Assembly: GCA_045578625.1 (NCBI GenBank)
Contig: JAZNKN010000060.1
Location: 1-43,318 of the forward strand
Length of the DNA stretch: 43,318 nucleotides
Direction of reading: 5' to 3'
Source: RGIG3009 sp045578625
Lineage (GTDB): Bacteria > Bacillota > Clostridia > Oscillospirales > Acutalibacteraceae
This document shows positions 1 through 7,351 of the stretch, one piece after another. Within the stretch, counting starts at the first letter, position 1. Each line of letters starts with the position of its first letter. Both the position numbers and the translations under genes were made by a program. Under the pieces are notes generated by a model, which was given only the letters and a program-made list of their open reading frames with translations, was not told where the DNA came from and searched no databases.

Positions 1-161
1 TGGCCATCCTTGATCTCGGTGACCGTTTCGGTCGGGATCGAGACCTCATGGATCCATTCCTGGAGCTTGCGGTTCTCCACAATCTTTTCCAGATTGGTGG
101 CTACCTTATTCTCATAACCGGAATAGGTGTGGACCACATACCATTTTGCTTCGTCTGCCAT
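1..161 (-). CDS. nusG: Transcription termination/antitermination protein NusG (N-terminal part)
   Basis: The reverse strand reads MADEAKWYVVHTYSGYENKV and continues with a VSIPTETVTEIKDG segment, the start of the NGN domain that contacts the RNA polymerase clamp. About 53 residues are present; the rest, including the KOW domain, lies beyond the window edge. The ATG at 159-161 follows a GGAGGA-type ribosome site. It lies 16 bases downstream of secE in the usual rpmG-secE-nusG order. NusG tunes elongation, pausing and Rho-dependent termination. Truncation is due only to the window boundary. Confidence 0.95.
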   Translation of the reverse strand, partial: MADEAKWYVVHTYSGYENKVATNLEKIVENRKLQEWIHEVSIPTETVTEIKDG

Positions 162-177
162 GTGTCCTCCTCCCCGA

Positions 178-618
178 TCAGCCCAGCTTCAGCATCAACT
201 TGATCAGCTGGCCGAGGCCGAGGTCGATCAGGCAGATGATGATGCCCATGATCGCACACATTACCAACGTAACAGCAGTGTTACGCGCAGTGGCTTTCTT
301 GGTGGGCCAGGTGATCTTGCGGAATTCGCCCTTCAGATCGCGGAAGAACTTGACGCTCTTCTGCTCCGAAGCGTCTGCACCGGCCTTCTTCATGCGAGCC
401 TTGCCCACAAAGAAGAGAACGATACCGACAAGCACCAGCAGCGCACCGATAAAGAAGGCGATCTTCTCACCGGTGAGATACTGCGGCAGGAAGAATACGT
501 TGATCCACTTACCGAAGCCCAGAGCGGCGATATCTGCGAAAACATTCAGGTTGCTGAGGAAGGAGATCAGAGCTGCAAGAGCTCCGCCAACCATCAGAAT
601 GATACCCCAAAAAAACAT
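178..618 (-). CDS. secE: Preprotein translocase subunit SecE
   Basis: 146 residues from the ATG at 616-618. The C-terminal 55 residues are the SecE core: an amphipathic stretch FFRDLKGEFRKITWPTKKAT (about 91-110, with the conserved WP) followed by one transmembrane helix (about 114-134). Two further hydrophobic helices (about 3-22 and 54-72) precede it, so the protein is longer than the usual 60-residue single-span form. The frame stays open upstream to 870, but that extension overlaps rpmG and reads as non-coding. SecE clamps the two halves of SecY in the Sec translocon. It lies between rpmG and nusG with short gaps (23 and 16 bases), so it is probably cotranscribed. The exact start is less certain than the identity. 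Confidence 0.9.
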   Translation of the reverse strand: MFFWGIILMVGGALAALISFLSNLNVFADIAALGFGKWINVFFLPQYLTGEKIAFFIGALLVLVGIVLFFVGKARMKKAGADASEQKSVKFFRDLKGEFRKITWPTKKATARNTAVTLVMCAIMGIIICLIDLGLGQLIKLMLKLG

Positions 619-641
619 CGCTTGCTGCTCCCTTCCGCTGC

Positions 642-791
642 TTACTTCGTTTCGCGATGCACAGTGTGCTTGCGGCAGAAGCGGCAGTACTTGTTCATTT
701 CCAGTCTGTCCGGATCGTTCTTCTTGTTCTTCATGGTGTTGTAGTTGCGTTGCTTGCATTCGGTGCAAGCCAGGGTGATCTTGACTCTCAT
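642..791 (-). CDS. rpmG: 50S ribosomal protein L33
   Basis: 49 residues, MRVKITLACTECKQRNYNTM onwards, ending CRFCRKHTVHRETK. Two CxxC pairs (Cys9/Cys12 and Cys36/Cys39) mark the zinc-binding form of L33. Length and sequence are typical of the family. A GGAGGTG ribosome site lies just upstream of the ATG. First gene of the rpmG-secE-nusG unit, transcribed leftward from the promoter at 899-927. Confidence 0.95.
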   Translation of the reverse strand: MRVKITLACTECKQRNYNTMKNKKNDPDRLEMNKYCRFCRKHTVHRETK

Positions 792-898
792 AACGGCACC
801 TCCAATAAATTCCCGAACGGGTATTTTGAGCCTCCCTCAGGGGTGGCGCACCGCCGAAAAAACGGCGCAAAAAAATAAACCCCTTTTGAGGTGCTTAT

Positions 899-927
899 AC
901 TATATCACAGTTTATGAGCAAGGTCAA
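899..927 (-). promoter_or_regulatory. Sigma-A-type promoter of rpmG-secE-nusG
   Basis: On the minus strand TTGACC (922-927), a 17-base spacer and TATAGT (899-904). It implies a leader of about 100 bases before rpmG. The leader contains GC-rich inverted sequence around 840-870 with no recognised function. Confidence 0.7.
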
Positions 928-1011
928 CCCCTTTTTTGAAAAAACTTTTTCGGTGTCGATTTCCGCCGCTTGATAAAAAACTTTTTCTGTGCATATACTC
1001 CCATTGCAGCA

Positions 1012-1040
1012 TTGATTTTTGGAAGAAACTGTGGTATGCT
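1012..1040 (+). promoter_or_regulatory. Promoter of the hydrolase-murF-ddl operon
   Basis: TTGATT (1012-1017), a 17-base spacer and TATGCT (1035-1040), about 33 bases upstream of the GTG start of the hydrolase gene. Confidence 0.6.
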
Positions 1041-1072
1041 GTACTTAATTATGGTAAAAGGAGGATGCCGTC

Positions 1073-1846
1073 GTGGAAGTCACCGTTCGAGGTTTGCGCG
1101 TCAACTACATTGAAAAAGGCTCCGGTGACCGGACGGTACTGCTCCTGCACGGTTGGGGCGTGGACGGCAGCATCTATCATCTCATCACCGATCATCTCTC
1201 CTCATACTGCCGCATGATCGTGCCGGATCTCCCCGGCTTCGGCGGGTCGGAGGAACCGCCCCGCGCTTGGACCACGGTGGAATACGCTGATTTCGTTCTG
1301 GATTTCTGCCGGCAGCTCGGTATCACCGAAGCGGTCGTAATGGGACACTCCAACGGCGGCCGCATTCTGTTGGAGCTGCTTTCGCGGGAGAATCTCCCCT
1401 TGGCGGTGCACAAAGCGGTGCTGCTGGACTCCGCCGGTATCCCGGCACGGCACTCCGCCTCTTATTATGCGCGCGTATATACCTTTAAGTTTATTAAGGC
1501 GGTCCTGTCGCTGCCCGGCATCCGCCACCTATTCCCCCACGCGGTGGATAACGCGCGTCGGCGGTTCGGTTCATCGGATTACCGGCAGGCAAGTCCCGTG
1601 ATGCGGCAAAGCATGGTGTTGGCTCTCGGCTACGATTGCACGCCCCTGCTGCCGCGCATCAAGGCATCCACCCTGCTGATCTGGGGTCGGAACGACACCG
1701 CCACTCCTCTGTCGGACGGTCAGCTGATGGAACAGCGTATTCCCGATGCCGGTCTGGTCGTGCTGGAGGGTGGGCACTATGCCTTCGCTGAACAATTCCC
1801 CCAGTGCCGACGCGTACTGGATTCCTTTCTTAAAGGTTCTGTCTAA
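1073..1846 (+). CDS. Alpha/beta-fold hydrolase
   Basis: 257 residues from a GTG start with a strong AAAGGAGG site (1057-1064). It is a complete alpha/beta hydrolase: oxyanion region LLHGWG (about 24-29), nucleophile elbow GHSNGG with Ser93, acid Asp208 in GRNDTATP and His235 in EGGHYAF. The lid region (about 125-180) is basic and does not reveal a substrate. No signal peptide is seen, so it is probably cytoplasmic. It is the first gene of a tight operon with the MurF-like ligase (13-base gap) and Ddl, which suggests a role linked to cell-wall precursors. That role is inferred from position only; the fold covers esterases, lipases, peptidases and thioesterases. Confidence 0.85.
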   Translation: MEVTVRGLRVNYIEKGSGDRTVLLLHGWGVDGSIYHLITDHLSSYCRMIVPDLPGFGGSEEPPRAWTTVEYADFVLDFCRQLGITEAVVMGHSNGGRILLELLSRENLPLAVHKAVLLDSAGIPARHSASYYARVYTFKFIKAVLSLPGIRHLFPHAVDNARRRFGSSDYRQASPVMRQSMVLALGYDCTPLLPRIKASTLLIWGRNDTATPLSDGQLMEQRIPDAGLVVLEGGHYAFAEQFPQCRRVLDSFLKGSV

Positions 1847-1859
1847 AGGAGAGTGACCT

Positions 1860-3407
1860 ATGGAGACCACACTCAAACTGATCATGCTCATCGGCGCGGC
1901 ACTGGCGTTCGTTGTGCAGTCACTGTATTTCGTACACATGCTGCAGCTCAACTCCTACCGCCCCGAGCGTTACACCAAATGGTGTCGTGAAAACGATTCG
2001 CGCCTCATCAACTGGCGTTCGCTGCTCCCCGCCGTGCTACTGCCGGCGATGTGGCTGCCGGCGGTCTACTGCTACGCTGTAGGTATCATCGTTTTCGTGG
2101 CAACGGCGGTCCTGAACTTCCCCAAAAAGGCGAAAAAGCCGCTCGTATTTACCGCACGCGTCAAGCGTCTTCTGGCAACGCTGTACGGCTTGTTTGCCGC
2201 ATTGCTGATCGTCTGTTGGTTCCTCGATTCGCTGCGCTGCACCGGCTTTACCGCGTTACTGTCGTTGCTGCCGTGGCTGTGGGTGGGACTTGTCAACCAC
2301 CTGATGCTCCCGATCGAAAAATACATTGCCAACGGCTACGTGCGTGATGCGCGCCGTCGGTTGGATGCCATGTCGGATCTGACCGTGATCGGCATCACCG
2401 GCAGCTACGGCAAGACCAGCACCAAGAATTTCCTACACGCACTGCTCTCCGTGCGCTATAACGTGCTGATGACTCCCGAAAGCTACAACACCACCATGGG
2501 TGTGGTGCGCACCATTCGGGAGCGCATGAAGCCCTCGCACGAGATCTTCATCGCGGAGATGGGTGCCAAAAACCCCGGCGACATTCGCGAGATCTGCGAT
2601 CTGGTCGCCCCGCAATACGGTATCATCACCTCCATCGGTGAGCAGCATCTGGAGACCTTCAAGACCTTGGATACCATCGTGCGCACCAAGTTTGAGTTAG
2701 CCGACGCGTTGCCGGACGAGGGCTGCCTGCTGACGTGTGCCGACAACCCGCATATCCGTCAGCGTCTGGCAGAGGACGATCCTTCCTGCGCGGTCGTGAC
2801 CTATGGTTTGGAGCAAGGTGATTTCATCGCCACCATTGACCGCGTGGACGCTTCCGGCAGCACCTTTACGGTAACGGTATGCGGCAGATCGCAGGTATTT
2901 ACCACCAAGCTGCTCGGCGCACACAATATTCAAAATCTCGCCGGCTGCATCGCTATGGCTGTCCGTCTGGGCATCCCGATGGAGGAACTGGTGTATCCCG
3001 TGCGTTTGCTCCGTCCGGTCGAGCACCGTCTGCAGCTGCTCCCCAACGGCTTTATCGACGACGCCTACAACGCCAACCCCGCCGGCTTCCGCAGTGCTTT
3101 GGACGTACTGAGCCGCTTTGATGCCCAACGTGTACTGGTCACCCCCGGTATGGTCGAGCTCGGCGAACGGCAGGAGGCACTCAACCGTGAGTTGGGCGAG
3201 TATGCCGCTTCCAAGTGCGACTACGCCATTCTGGTAGGCGAACGGCAAGCTCCTCCGCTCAAAGAGGGCTTGCTGTCCAAGGGCTTTCCGGAGGAACGGC
3301 TATTTGTAGTAAAAACGTTGCAGGACGGTCTGGCTGTGCTGAAGGCGCTGCCGCGTGCCGAACGGCGCATCGTCCTGCTTGAGAATGATCTTCCCGATAA
3401 CTTTTGA
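1860..3407 (+). CDS. murF: Membrane-anchored MurF-type Mur ligase (UDP-MurNAc-tripeptide--D-Ala-D-Ala ligase family)
   Basis: 515 residues. About 150 N-terminal residues form four hydrophobic segments (about 7-27, 55-83, 104-123, 127-147). The Mur ligase core follows: ATP loop GITGSYGKTSTK (178-189), the AEMGAKNPGDI segment (about 232-242), a catalytic-domain EQHLE motif (about 261-265), and the MurF-type DDAYNANPAG motif followed by the C-terminal domain ending ENDLPDNF. MurF adds D-Ala-D-Ala to UDP-MurNAc-tripeptide. The standard cytosolic enzyme begins with a UDP-substrate-binding domain, which is not visible here because membrane helices occupy that position. The gene sits between the hydrolase and ddl, whose product would be its substrate. 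The class is secure; the exact acceptor (UDP-linked or lipid-linked) is open. Confidence 0.85.
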   Translation: METTLKLIMLIGAALAFVVQSLYFVHMLQLNSYRPERYTKWCRENDSRLINWRSLLPAVLLPAMWLPAVYCYAVGIIVFVATAVLNFPKKAKKPLVFTARVKRLLATLYGLFAALLIVCWFLDSLRCTGFTALLSLLPWLWVGLVNHLMLPIEKYIANGYVRDARRRLDAMSDLTVIGITGSYGKTSTKNFLHALLSVRYNVLMTPESYNTTMGVVRTIRERMKPSHEIFIAEMGAKNPGDIREICDLVAPQYGIITSIGEQHLETFKTLDTIVRTKFELADALPDEGCLLTCADNPHIRQRLAEDDPSCAVVTYGLEQGDFIATIDRVDASGSTFTVTVCGRSQVFTTKLLGAHNIQNLAGCIAMAVRLGIPMEELVYPVRLLRPVEHRLQLLPNGFIDDAYNANPAGFRSALDVLSRFDAQRVLVTPGMVELGERQEALNRELGEYAASKCDYAILVGERQAPPLKEGLLSKGFPEERLFVVKTLQDGLAVLKALPRAERRIVLLENDLPDNF

Positions 3408-3421
3408 AAGGTGATGTCTGT

Positions 3422-4615
3422 ATGAAAACCAAGGTTGCCGTCCTGTTCGGCGGACGCAGTGTGGAGCACGAGGTCTCTGTGATTACCGGTATTCAGGCGT
3501 TTTGCGCTCTGGACCGTAACAAGTACGACCCCATCGTTGTGTACATTTCCAAGGATAACCGCTTCTACACCGGCGAGGTACTGGAACATATCGAAAGCTA
3601 CCGCAATATGAGCGACTGTCTGGGCAACGCAACGCAGGTGCTGCCGGTGCCGACCGCCGGCGGTGTCGATCTGGTGCGTTATCCCGCCAAGCTGTTCGGC
3701 AACAACACCGTTGCCTCATTCGAGGTGGCGATCCCCGCTGTCCACGGCACCAATGTGGAGGACGGCACGCTGATGGGTATGCTGGAGATGCTCAACGTCC
3801 CCTACACCGGCTGTGATGTGCTGTCCGCCGCCGTGGGAATGGATAAGTTCGTTATGAAATCCATCCTGCGCGATGCGGGCGTGCCGGTGTTGGATGCACT
3901 GGCCTTCTCCGGCAAGATCTACGCACAAAGCAGCGACAAGGTGATCGGCCGTCTGGAGGAAGCGATCGGGTACCCGATGATCGTCAAGCCGGTCAACCTC
4001 GGTTCTTCGGTGGGCATTTCCCGTGCCGACAACCGCGAAAAGTTGGCAACGGCATTGGACGATGCGTTCACCTATGCACCCCGCGTTCTGGTGGAGCAGG
4101 CGATCACGCCCCTGCGTGAGATCAACTGCTCCGTGCTGGGCGATGCCGACAGTGCGCGCGCTTCGGCGTGTGAGGAGCCGGTCAGTTGCGATGAGATCCT
4201 CAGCTACCGTGACAAATACCTCAGCGGTAGCAAATCCGGCAAATCCGGCGGCATGGCGGATCTGAAGCGCCGTTGCCCCGCCGATATTCCCGACGAGCTG
4301 ACCGCCAAGGTGCAGTCGTTGGCCGTGCGCACGTTCCGTGCGTTGGGCTGCAGCGGTGTGGCACGTATCGACTTCCTCAACAATCCAGAGACCGGCGAGC
4401 TGTGGGTCAACGAGATCAACACCACCCCGGGTTCGCTGTCGTTCTACCTGTGGGAGGCCACCGATCTGCCGTTCGGCAAGCTGCTCGACGAGATGATCGC
4501 TCTGGCGTTCAAGCGTCAGCGCAACCGCGATGCCCTGCAGTTCAGTTTCGACACCAACCTGCTCTCCACCGTATCGCTCGGCGGCGCCAAGGGTGCCAAG
4601 GGCGGCAAGCTGTAA
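3422..4615 (+). CDS. ddl: D-alanine--D-alanine ligase
   Basis: 397 residues from the ATG at 3422. The frame is open from a TTG at 3404, but AAAGGTGAT at 3407-3415 is the natural ribosome site for 3422. ATP-grasp features: FGGRSVEHEVS near the N-terminus, the IVKPVNLGSSVGIS nucleotide loop, and the C-terminal metal-binding segment VARIDFL to WVNEINTTPG. The substrate loop reads EILSYRDKYL, with a Tyr at the position typical of D-Ala-D-Ala-forming enzymes, rather than the VanA-type loop of D-Ala-D-Lac ligases. It ends in a Gly/Ala/Lys-rich tail. Cotranscribed with the MurF-like ligase that uses its product. Confidence 0.93.
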   Translation: MKTKVAVLFGGRSVEHEVSVITGIQAFCALDRNKYDPIVVYISKDNRFYTGEVLEHIESYRNMSDCLGNATQVLPVPTAGGVDLVRYPAKLFGNNTVASFEVAIPAVHGTNVEDGTLMGMLEMLNVPYTGCDVLSAAVGMDKFVMKSILRDAGVPVLDALAFSGKIYAQSSDKVIGRLEEAIGYPMIVKPVNLGSSVGISRADNREKLATALDDAFTYAPRVLVEQAITPLREINCSVLGDADSARASACEEPVSCDEILSYRDKYLSGSKSGKSGGMADLKRRCPADIPDELTAKVQSLAVRTFRALGCSGVARIDFLNNPETGELWVNEINTTPGSLSFYLWEATDLPFGKLLDEMIALAFKRQRNRDALQFSFDTNLLSTVSLGGAKGAKGGKL

Positions 4616-4625
4616 TATCGCAATC

Positions 4626-4659
4626 AAAAAGAGCCTTGGGAGATCCCAAGGCTCTTTTT
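4626..4659. terminator. Bidirectional intrinsic terminator
   Basis: Inverted repeat AGAGCCTTGGGA / TCCCAAGGCTCT with A-run and T-run on either side, between the convergent ddl and DUF4091 genes. Confidence 0.9.
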
Positions 4660-4662
4660 GCG

Positions 4663-6306
4663 CTAGGAAAGCGACACCAGTTTGCGATTGAGTGCCTCGC
4701 GGAAGCCGAGGATCCACGCCGCTTCGTGCGGGTAGTCGGTAAAGGTCAGCGAACGACCGGCACACTGCTCTTCGATAAACGCCAGCGCCTCCTCGCGGGA
4801 GGTCAGCGTTTCCAGCAACTGCAGCGCACGCATATCCTGCAGACCCTCGTTGAAAACCAGTTCACGCAGCGACGGCACCGGCTGTCCGTCCTTGCCGGGG
4901 TAGACCACGAACGGATCTCCTGAGGGGAATGCATCATCTGCATCCGTTACCAGATAGGGGTTGATAGGATGCAACGAATACTGGCTGAACCAGAAGTTAA
5001 AGCCCCATTGCAGGAAGCCGACAATATTGTACTTATATAGTTGCACACCAAGGATACGGTTGCGCGCCGACGGCATCGCGATCATACGGTTACTGACATC
5101 CACCACCTGACCGCAGCAATAATACGTCCACAGATCCGGCACGTTGTTCTCCACAAACGGTTCAATGTGATCCAGCGACGGGACCGGATGATCGACCAGC
5201 CCTTTTTGATAGAACGAATAGTCGGAGAGCGCGTCCATCACCGGCAGCCCCTTTAGAACGTCGGAAACGCTTTCACGGGCAAGACGGTATCCCTCCTCCA
5301 CCTCGGTGTTCGGCTCATCCGAAATATGGAACCAACAACGATCCAGATAGCCGACCTTTTTAAGGAACGCACGCAGGCGTTTGAGAAACACTCGCAGGAA
5401 CGCGGTGTACTCCTTCGATACGGCATCCGTCTCCCAACCGAAAATACGCCGATACTTACCGTCCACCGTCGCCATGATCTTGGGCGCGTGCTTGGCACCC
5501 CACTGGGTAAACAGATGGGCGATCTCAAAATACCGGATGCCGCAGCGATCTGCCATATCCAGATACCGCTTGAGTTTAGTAAACGAGAAGCGGTATACGC
5601 CGTTGTCCATACGAACGTCAACAAGCTGTACCGTGGGACGCTCCCCGCCCACAGCCGTGTCCAACGGCGGCGTAAACACCGGTGTCAGCAGCATAGAAAT
5701 GCCGTAATCAGCGGCGTTGCGGACGTAGCTTTCGATGATCTGCCAATGCGCTTCGCTGAACACGGGAACACCGTATTCCACCGCCAAGCAGTCGCAGTGG
5801 AACCACTCGGTACACATCAATGTCTGCTTCGGCAATGTAGCGGGCAGTACCTCCACCGTGAAGGAGGTGGTTTCCCGAATATCCAGCCACGGCACCTTGG
5901 AGGTGAAGGTCAGCGTGAGCGTATAACGGCCGGCGGGGCAATCCTCCGGCACCGCCGCCTCGATCCAGAGACTGCGCCACTGCTTGCAGGACAAGGAAAT
6001 GTTCTCCGATTGTTCGAACAACGGATCGGGGAATATCCCCGGCTGCTTACGCAGAAAATTATCATCCGACCACGGATAGGCGGGCAACATCACCGGCACA
6101 TACCCAACGCGGTACAGTCGCACACCGCCCGGCAGGTCGGTGTTGACCGTTACGTCACCGTACAGCTTATCGTTTCCGCCGTAATACGTCGCGCACTGCA
6201 CGCTGAAGCGTTCGCCGCGCAGCGCAGTCGCCTCAGTAATAGCGGCAGCCGCAAGCGGCTCATCCGAAAACACCTTTTCGAGTGAACTGATCCAACGAAA
6301 TTCCAT
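4663..6306 (-). CDS. DUF4091 domain-containing protein (glycoside-hydrolase-like)
   Basis: 547 residues from the ATG at 6304-6306, chosen because a GGGGGA ribosome site precedes it; an ATG five codons upstream lacks one. The N-terminal third looks like beta-sandwich (TLTLTFTSKV, TSFTVEVLPA). The middle resembles a TIM barrel with WFHISDEPN, an acidic motif of the kind seen in clan-A glycosidase relatives. The C-terminus (about 465-545) has the DUF4091 pattern FVVYPGKDGQPVPSLRELVF followed by NEGLQDMRALQLLE. No signal peptide is seen, so it is probably cytoplasmic. Likely acts on a carbohydrate, but substrate and activity are unknown. It stands alone between two terminators. Confidence 0.8.
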   Translation of the reverse strand: MEFRWISSLEKVFSDEPLAAAAITEATALRGERFSVQCATYYGGNDKLYGDVTVNTDLPGGVRLYRVGYVPVMLPAYPWSDDNFLRKQPGIFPDPLFEQSENISLSCKQWRSLWIEAAVPEDCPAGRYTLTLTFTSKVPWLDIRETTSFTVEVLPATLPKQTLMCTEWFHCDCLAVEYGVPVFSEAHWQIIESYVRNAADYGISMLLTPVFTPPLDTAVGGERPTVQLVDVRMDNGVYRFSFTKLKRYLDMADRCGIRYFEIAHLFTQWGAKHAPKIMATVDGKYRRIFGWETDAVSKEYTAFLRVFLKRLRAFLKKVGYLDRCWFHISDEPNTEVEEGYRLARESVSDVLKGLPVMDALSDYSFYQKGLVDHPVPSLDHIEPFVENNVPDLWTYYCCGQVVDVSNRMIAMPSARNRILGVQLYKYNIVGFLQWGFNFWFSQYSLHPINPYLVTDADDAFPSGDPFVVYPGKDGQPVPSLRELVFNEGLQDMRALQLLETLTSREEALAFIEEQCAGRSLTFTDYPHEAAWILGFREALNRKLVSLS

Positions 6307-6406
6307 GGTATCGTCCCCCATTCCGTTTTCAATACGCTTTTATTCTAGCATACACGCTACGGAAATGCCAGCCTCATCCGACGATTTTTTGATATATTTA
6401 GCGCAA

Positions 6407-6442
6407 TAAAAAAAGACCGACAGCCAGCTTGGCTGTCGGTCT
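6407..6442 (-). terminator. Intrinsic terminator of mgtC
   Basis: AGACCGACAGCCA / TGGCTGTCGGTCT (6414-6442, three-base loop). On the minus strand it is followed by a T-run (A-run at 6407-6413). Confidence 0.9.
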
Positions 6443-6454
6443 GTTCTTTTCTTA

Positions 6455-7138
6455 TCAGGTATCCTCTTCCACCATAAACGAAACGCCGTCCAGCGCGGTG
6501 ATCTTCTGGATCAGGTCCGCGTCAAGAACACTGGAGCGCACCAGCAACTGCAGGCCAACGTGACCGTTGCAGGTGCTTTTGGGTGCCGTGATCTGCACCG
6601 TCAACGTGTGACCGAGCAGAGCGCGGATCTCTTCGACCAGCACGCCGGTGCGGGAGATATCGTCAACCTCCACGTACAGGCTGCTGAGAAGCTTGCGCTT
6701 ATATTCTACCTTACCGAGCATCGGAACGAAGAGCAAGCACAGCAGCGACGCCACGATGGCACCGACGTAGAAGCCATAGCCCACCGCAATACCGATGGAA
6801 GCGGTCGCCCACATACCGGCGGCGGTCGTCAAGCCGGTAACGATGGAACGGTTACGCACCAGAATCGTACCTGCACCGAGGAAACCGATGCCGGAAACGA
6901 CCTGCGCCGAAATACGAAACACGTCACCGGTGTACCCAAGCGTTTCCACCGCATACAAGCCGGTCAGCGAGGTGATCGCCGAGCCGAGGCAGACTAAAAT
7001 ATGCGTACGCATACCGGCCGCACGACCGTGACGGCCGCGTTCACTGCCGATGAGACCTCCCAACACGGCTGACAGCACCACGCGAGCGATGATGGACCAG
7101 ACATTGAACCCTACAAGAATTTCCCACAACTCTTTCAT
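6455..7138 (-). CDS. mgtC: MgtC/SapB family membrane protein
   Basis: 227 residues. The N-terminal 140 residues carry four to five hydrophobic helices with the family signatures GLIGSERGRHGRAAGMRTHI, SGIGFLGAGTI and TGLTTAAGMWATASIG. The C-terminal 80 residues form a soluble ACT-like domain. MgtC proteins are inner-membrane proteins linked to magnesium limitation and membrane potential; several act as regulators rather than transporters. It is a single gene with its own promoter (7251-7279), an unusually long leader and a terminator. Family assignment is firm; direct Mg2+ transport is not implied. Confidence 0.92.
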   Translation of the reverse strand: MKELWEILVGFNVWSIIARVVLSAVLGGLIGSERGRHGRAAGMRTHILVCLGSAITSLTGLYAVETLGYTGDVFRISAQVVSGIGFLGAGTILVRNRSIVTGLTTAAGMWATASIGIAVGYGFYVGAIVASLLCLLFVPMLGKVEYKRKLLSSLYVEVDDISRTGVLVEEIRALLGHTLTVQITAPKSTCNGHVGLQLLVRSSVLDADLIQKITALDGVSFMVEEDT

Positions 7139-7162
7139 CGTTGCTCTCCCCTTGATTTGGTA

Positions 7163-7210
7163 CGATAAAAAGAAAAAAGACGAAAAAGGTAGAATTTCTC
7201 CGCTTTTTCG
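7163..7210 (-). promoter_or_regulatory. Possible attenuator hairpin in the mgtC leader
   Basis: Minus-strand leader RNA contains CGAAAAAG / CTTTTTCG (7181-7210) followed by a U-rich tract (7163-7180), about 25 bases before mgtC. The stem is AT-rich and short, so it would be a weak terminator at best. Confidence 0.35.
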
Positions 7211-7250
7211 CTTTTCTTATTCCACGTCACCAAACGATCATATCACTACC

Positions 7251-7279
7251 AGTATAACGGCGATTTTGCAAAATGTCAA
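7251..7279 (-). promoter_or_regulatory. Promoter of mgtC
   Basis: Minus strand TTGACA (7274-7279), 17-base spacer, TATACT (7251-7256). Predicted start near 7245, giving a leader of about 105 bases. Confidence 0.85.
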
Positions 7280-7292
7280 GCCCGAAAATGCA

Positions 7293-7324
7293 AAACCGTG
7301 CCAAACCTCGGTTTGGCACGGTTT
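7293..7324 (-). terminator. Intrinsic terminator downstream of nagA
   Basis: 15-base perfect inverted repeat AAACCGTGCCAAACC / GGTTTGGCACGGTTT, followed on the minus strand by a short T-run. Confidence 0.8.
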
Positions 7325-7351
7325 CGATCAGGATCTTTTGTCGGGTGACGA

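Noticed and set aside
178..870. Longer 230-residue SecE start
   Set aside because: The extra 84 residues cover the rpmG gene in another frame and are not SecE-like; the ATG at 616-618 fits better.
3422..4615. VanA-type D-Ala-D-Lac ligase
   Set aside because: The loop EILSYRDKYL is of the D-Ala-D-Ala type and no vanH or vanX is nearby.
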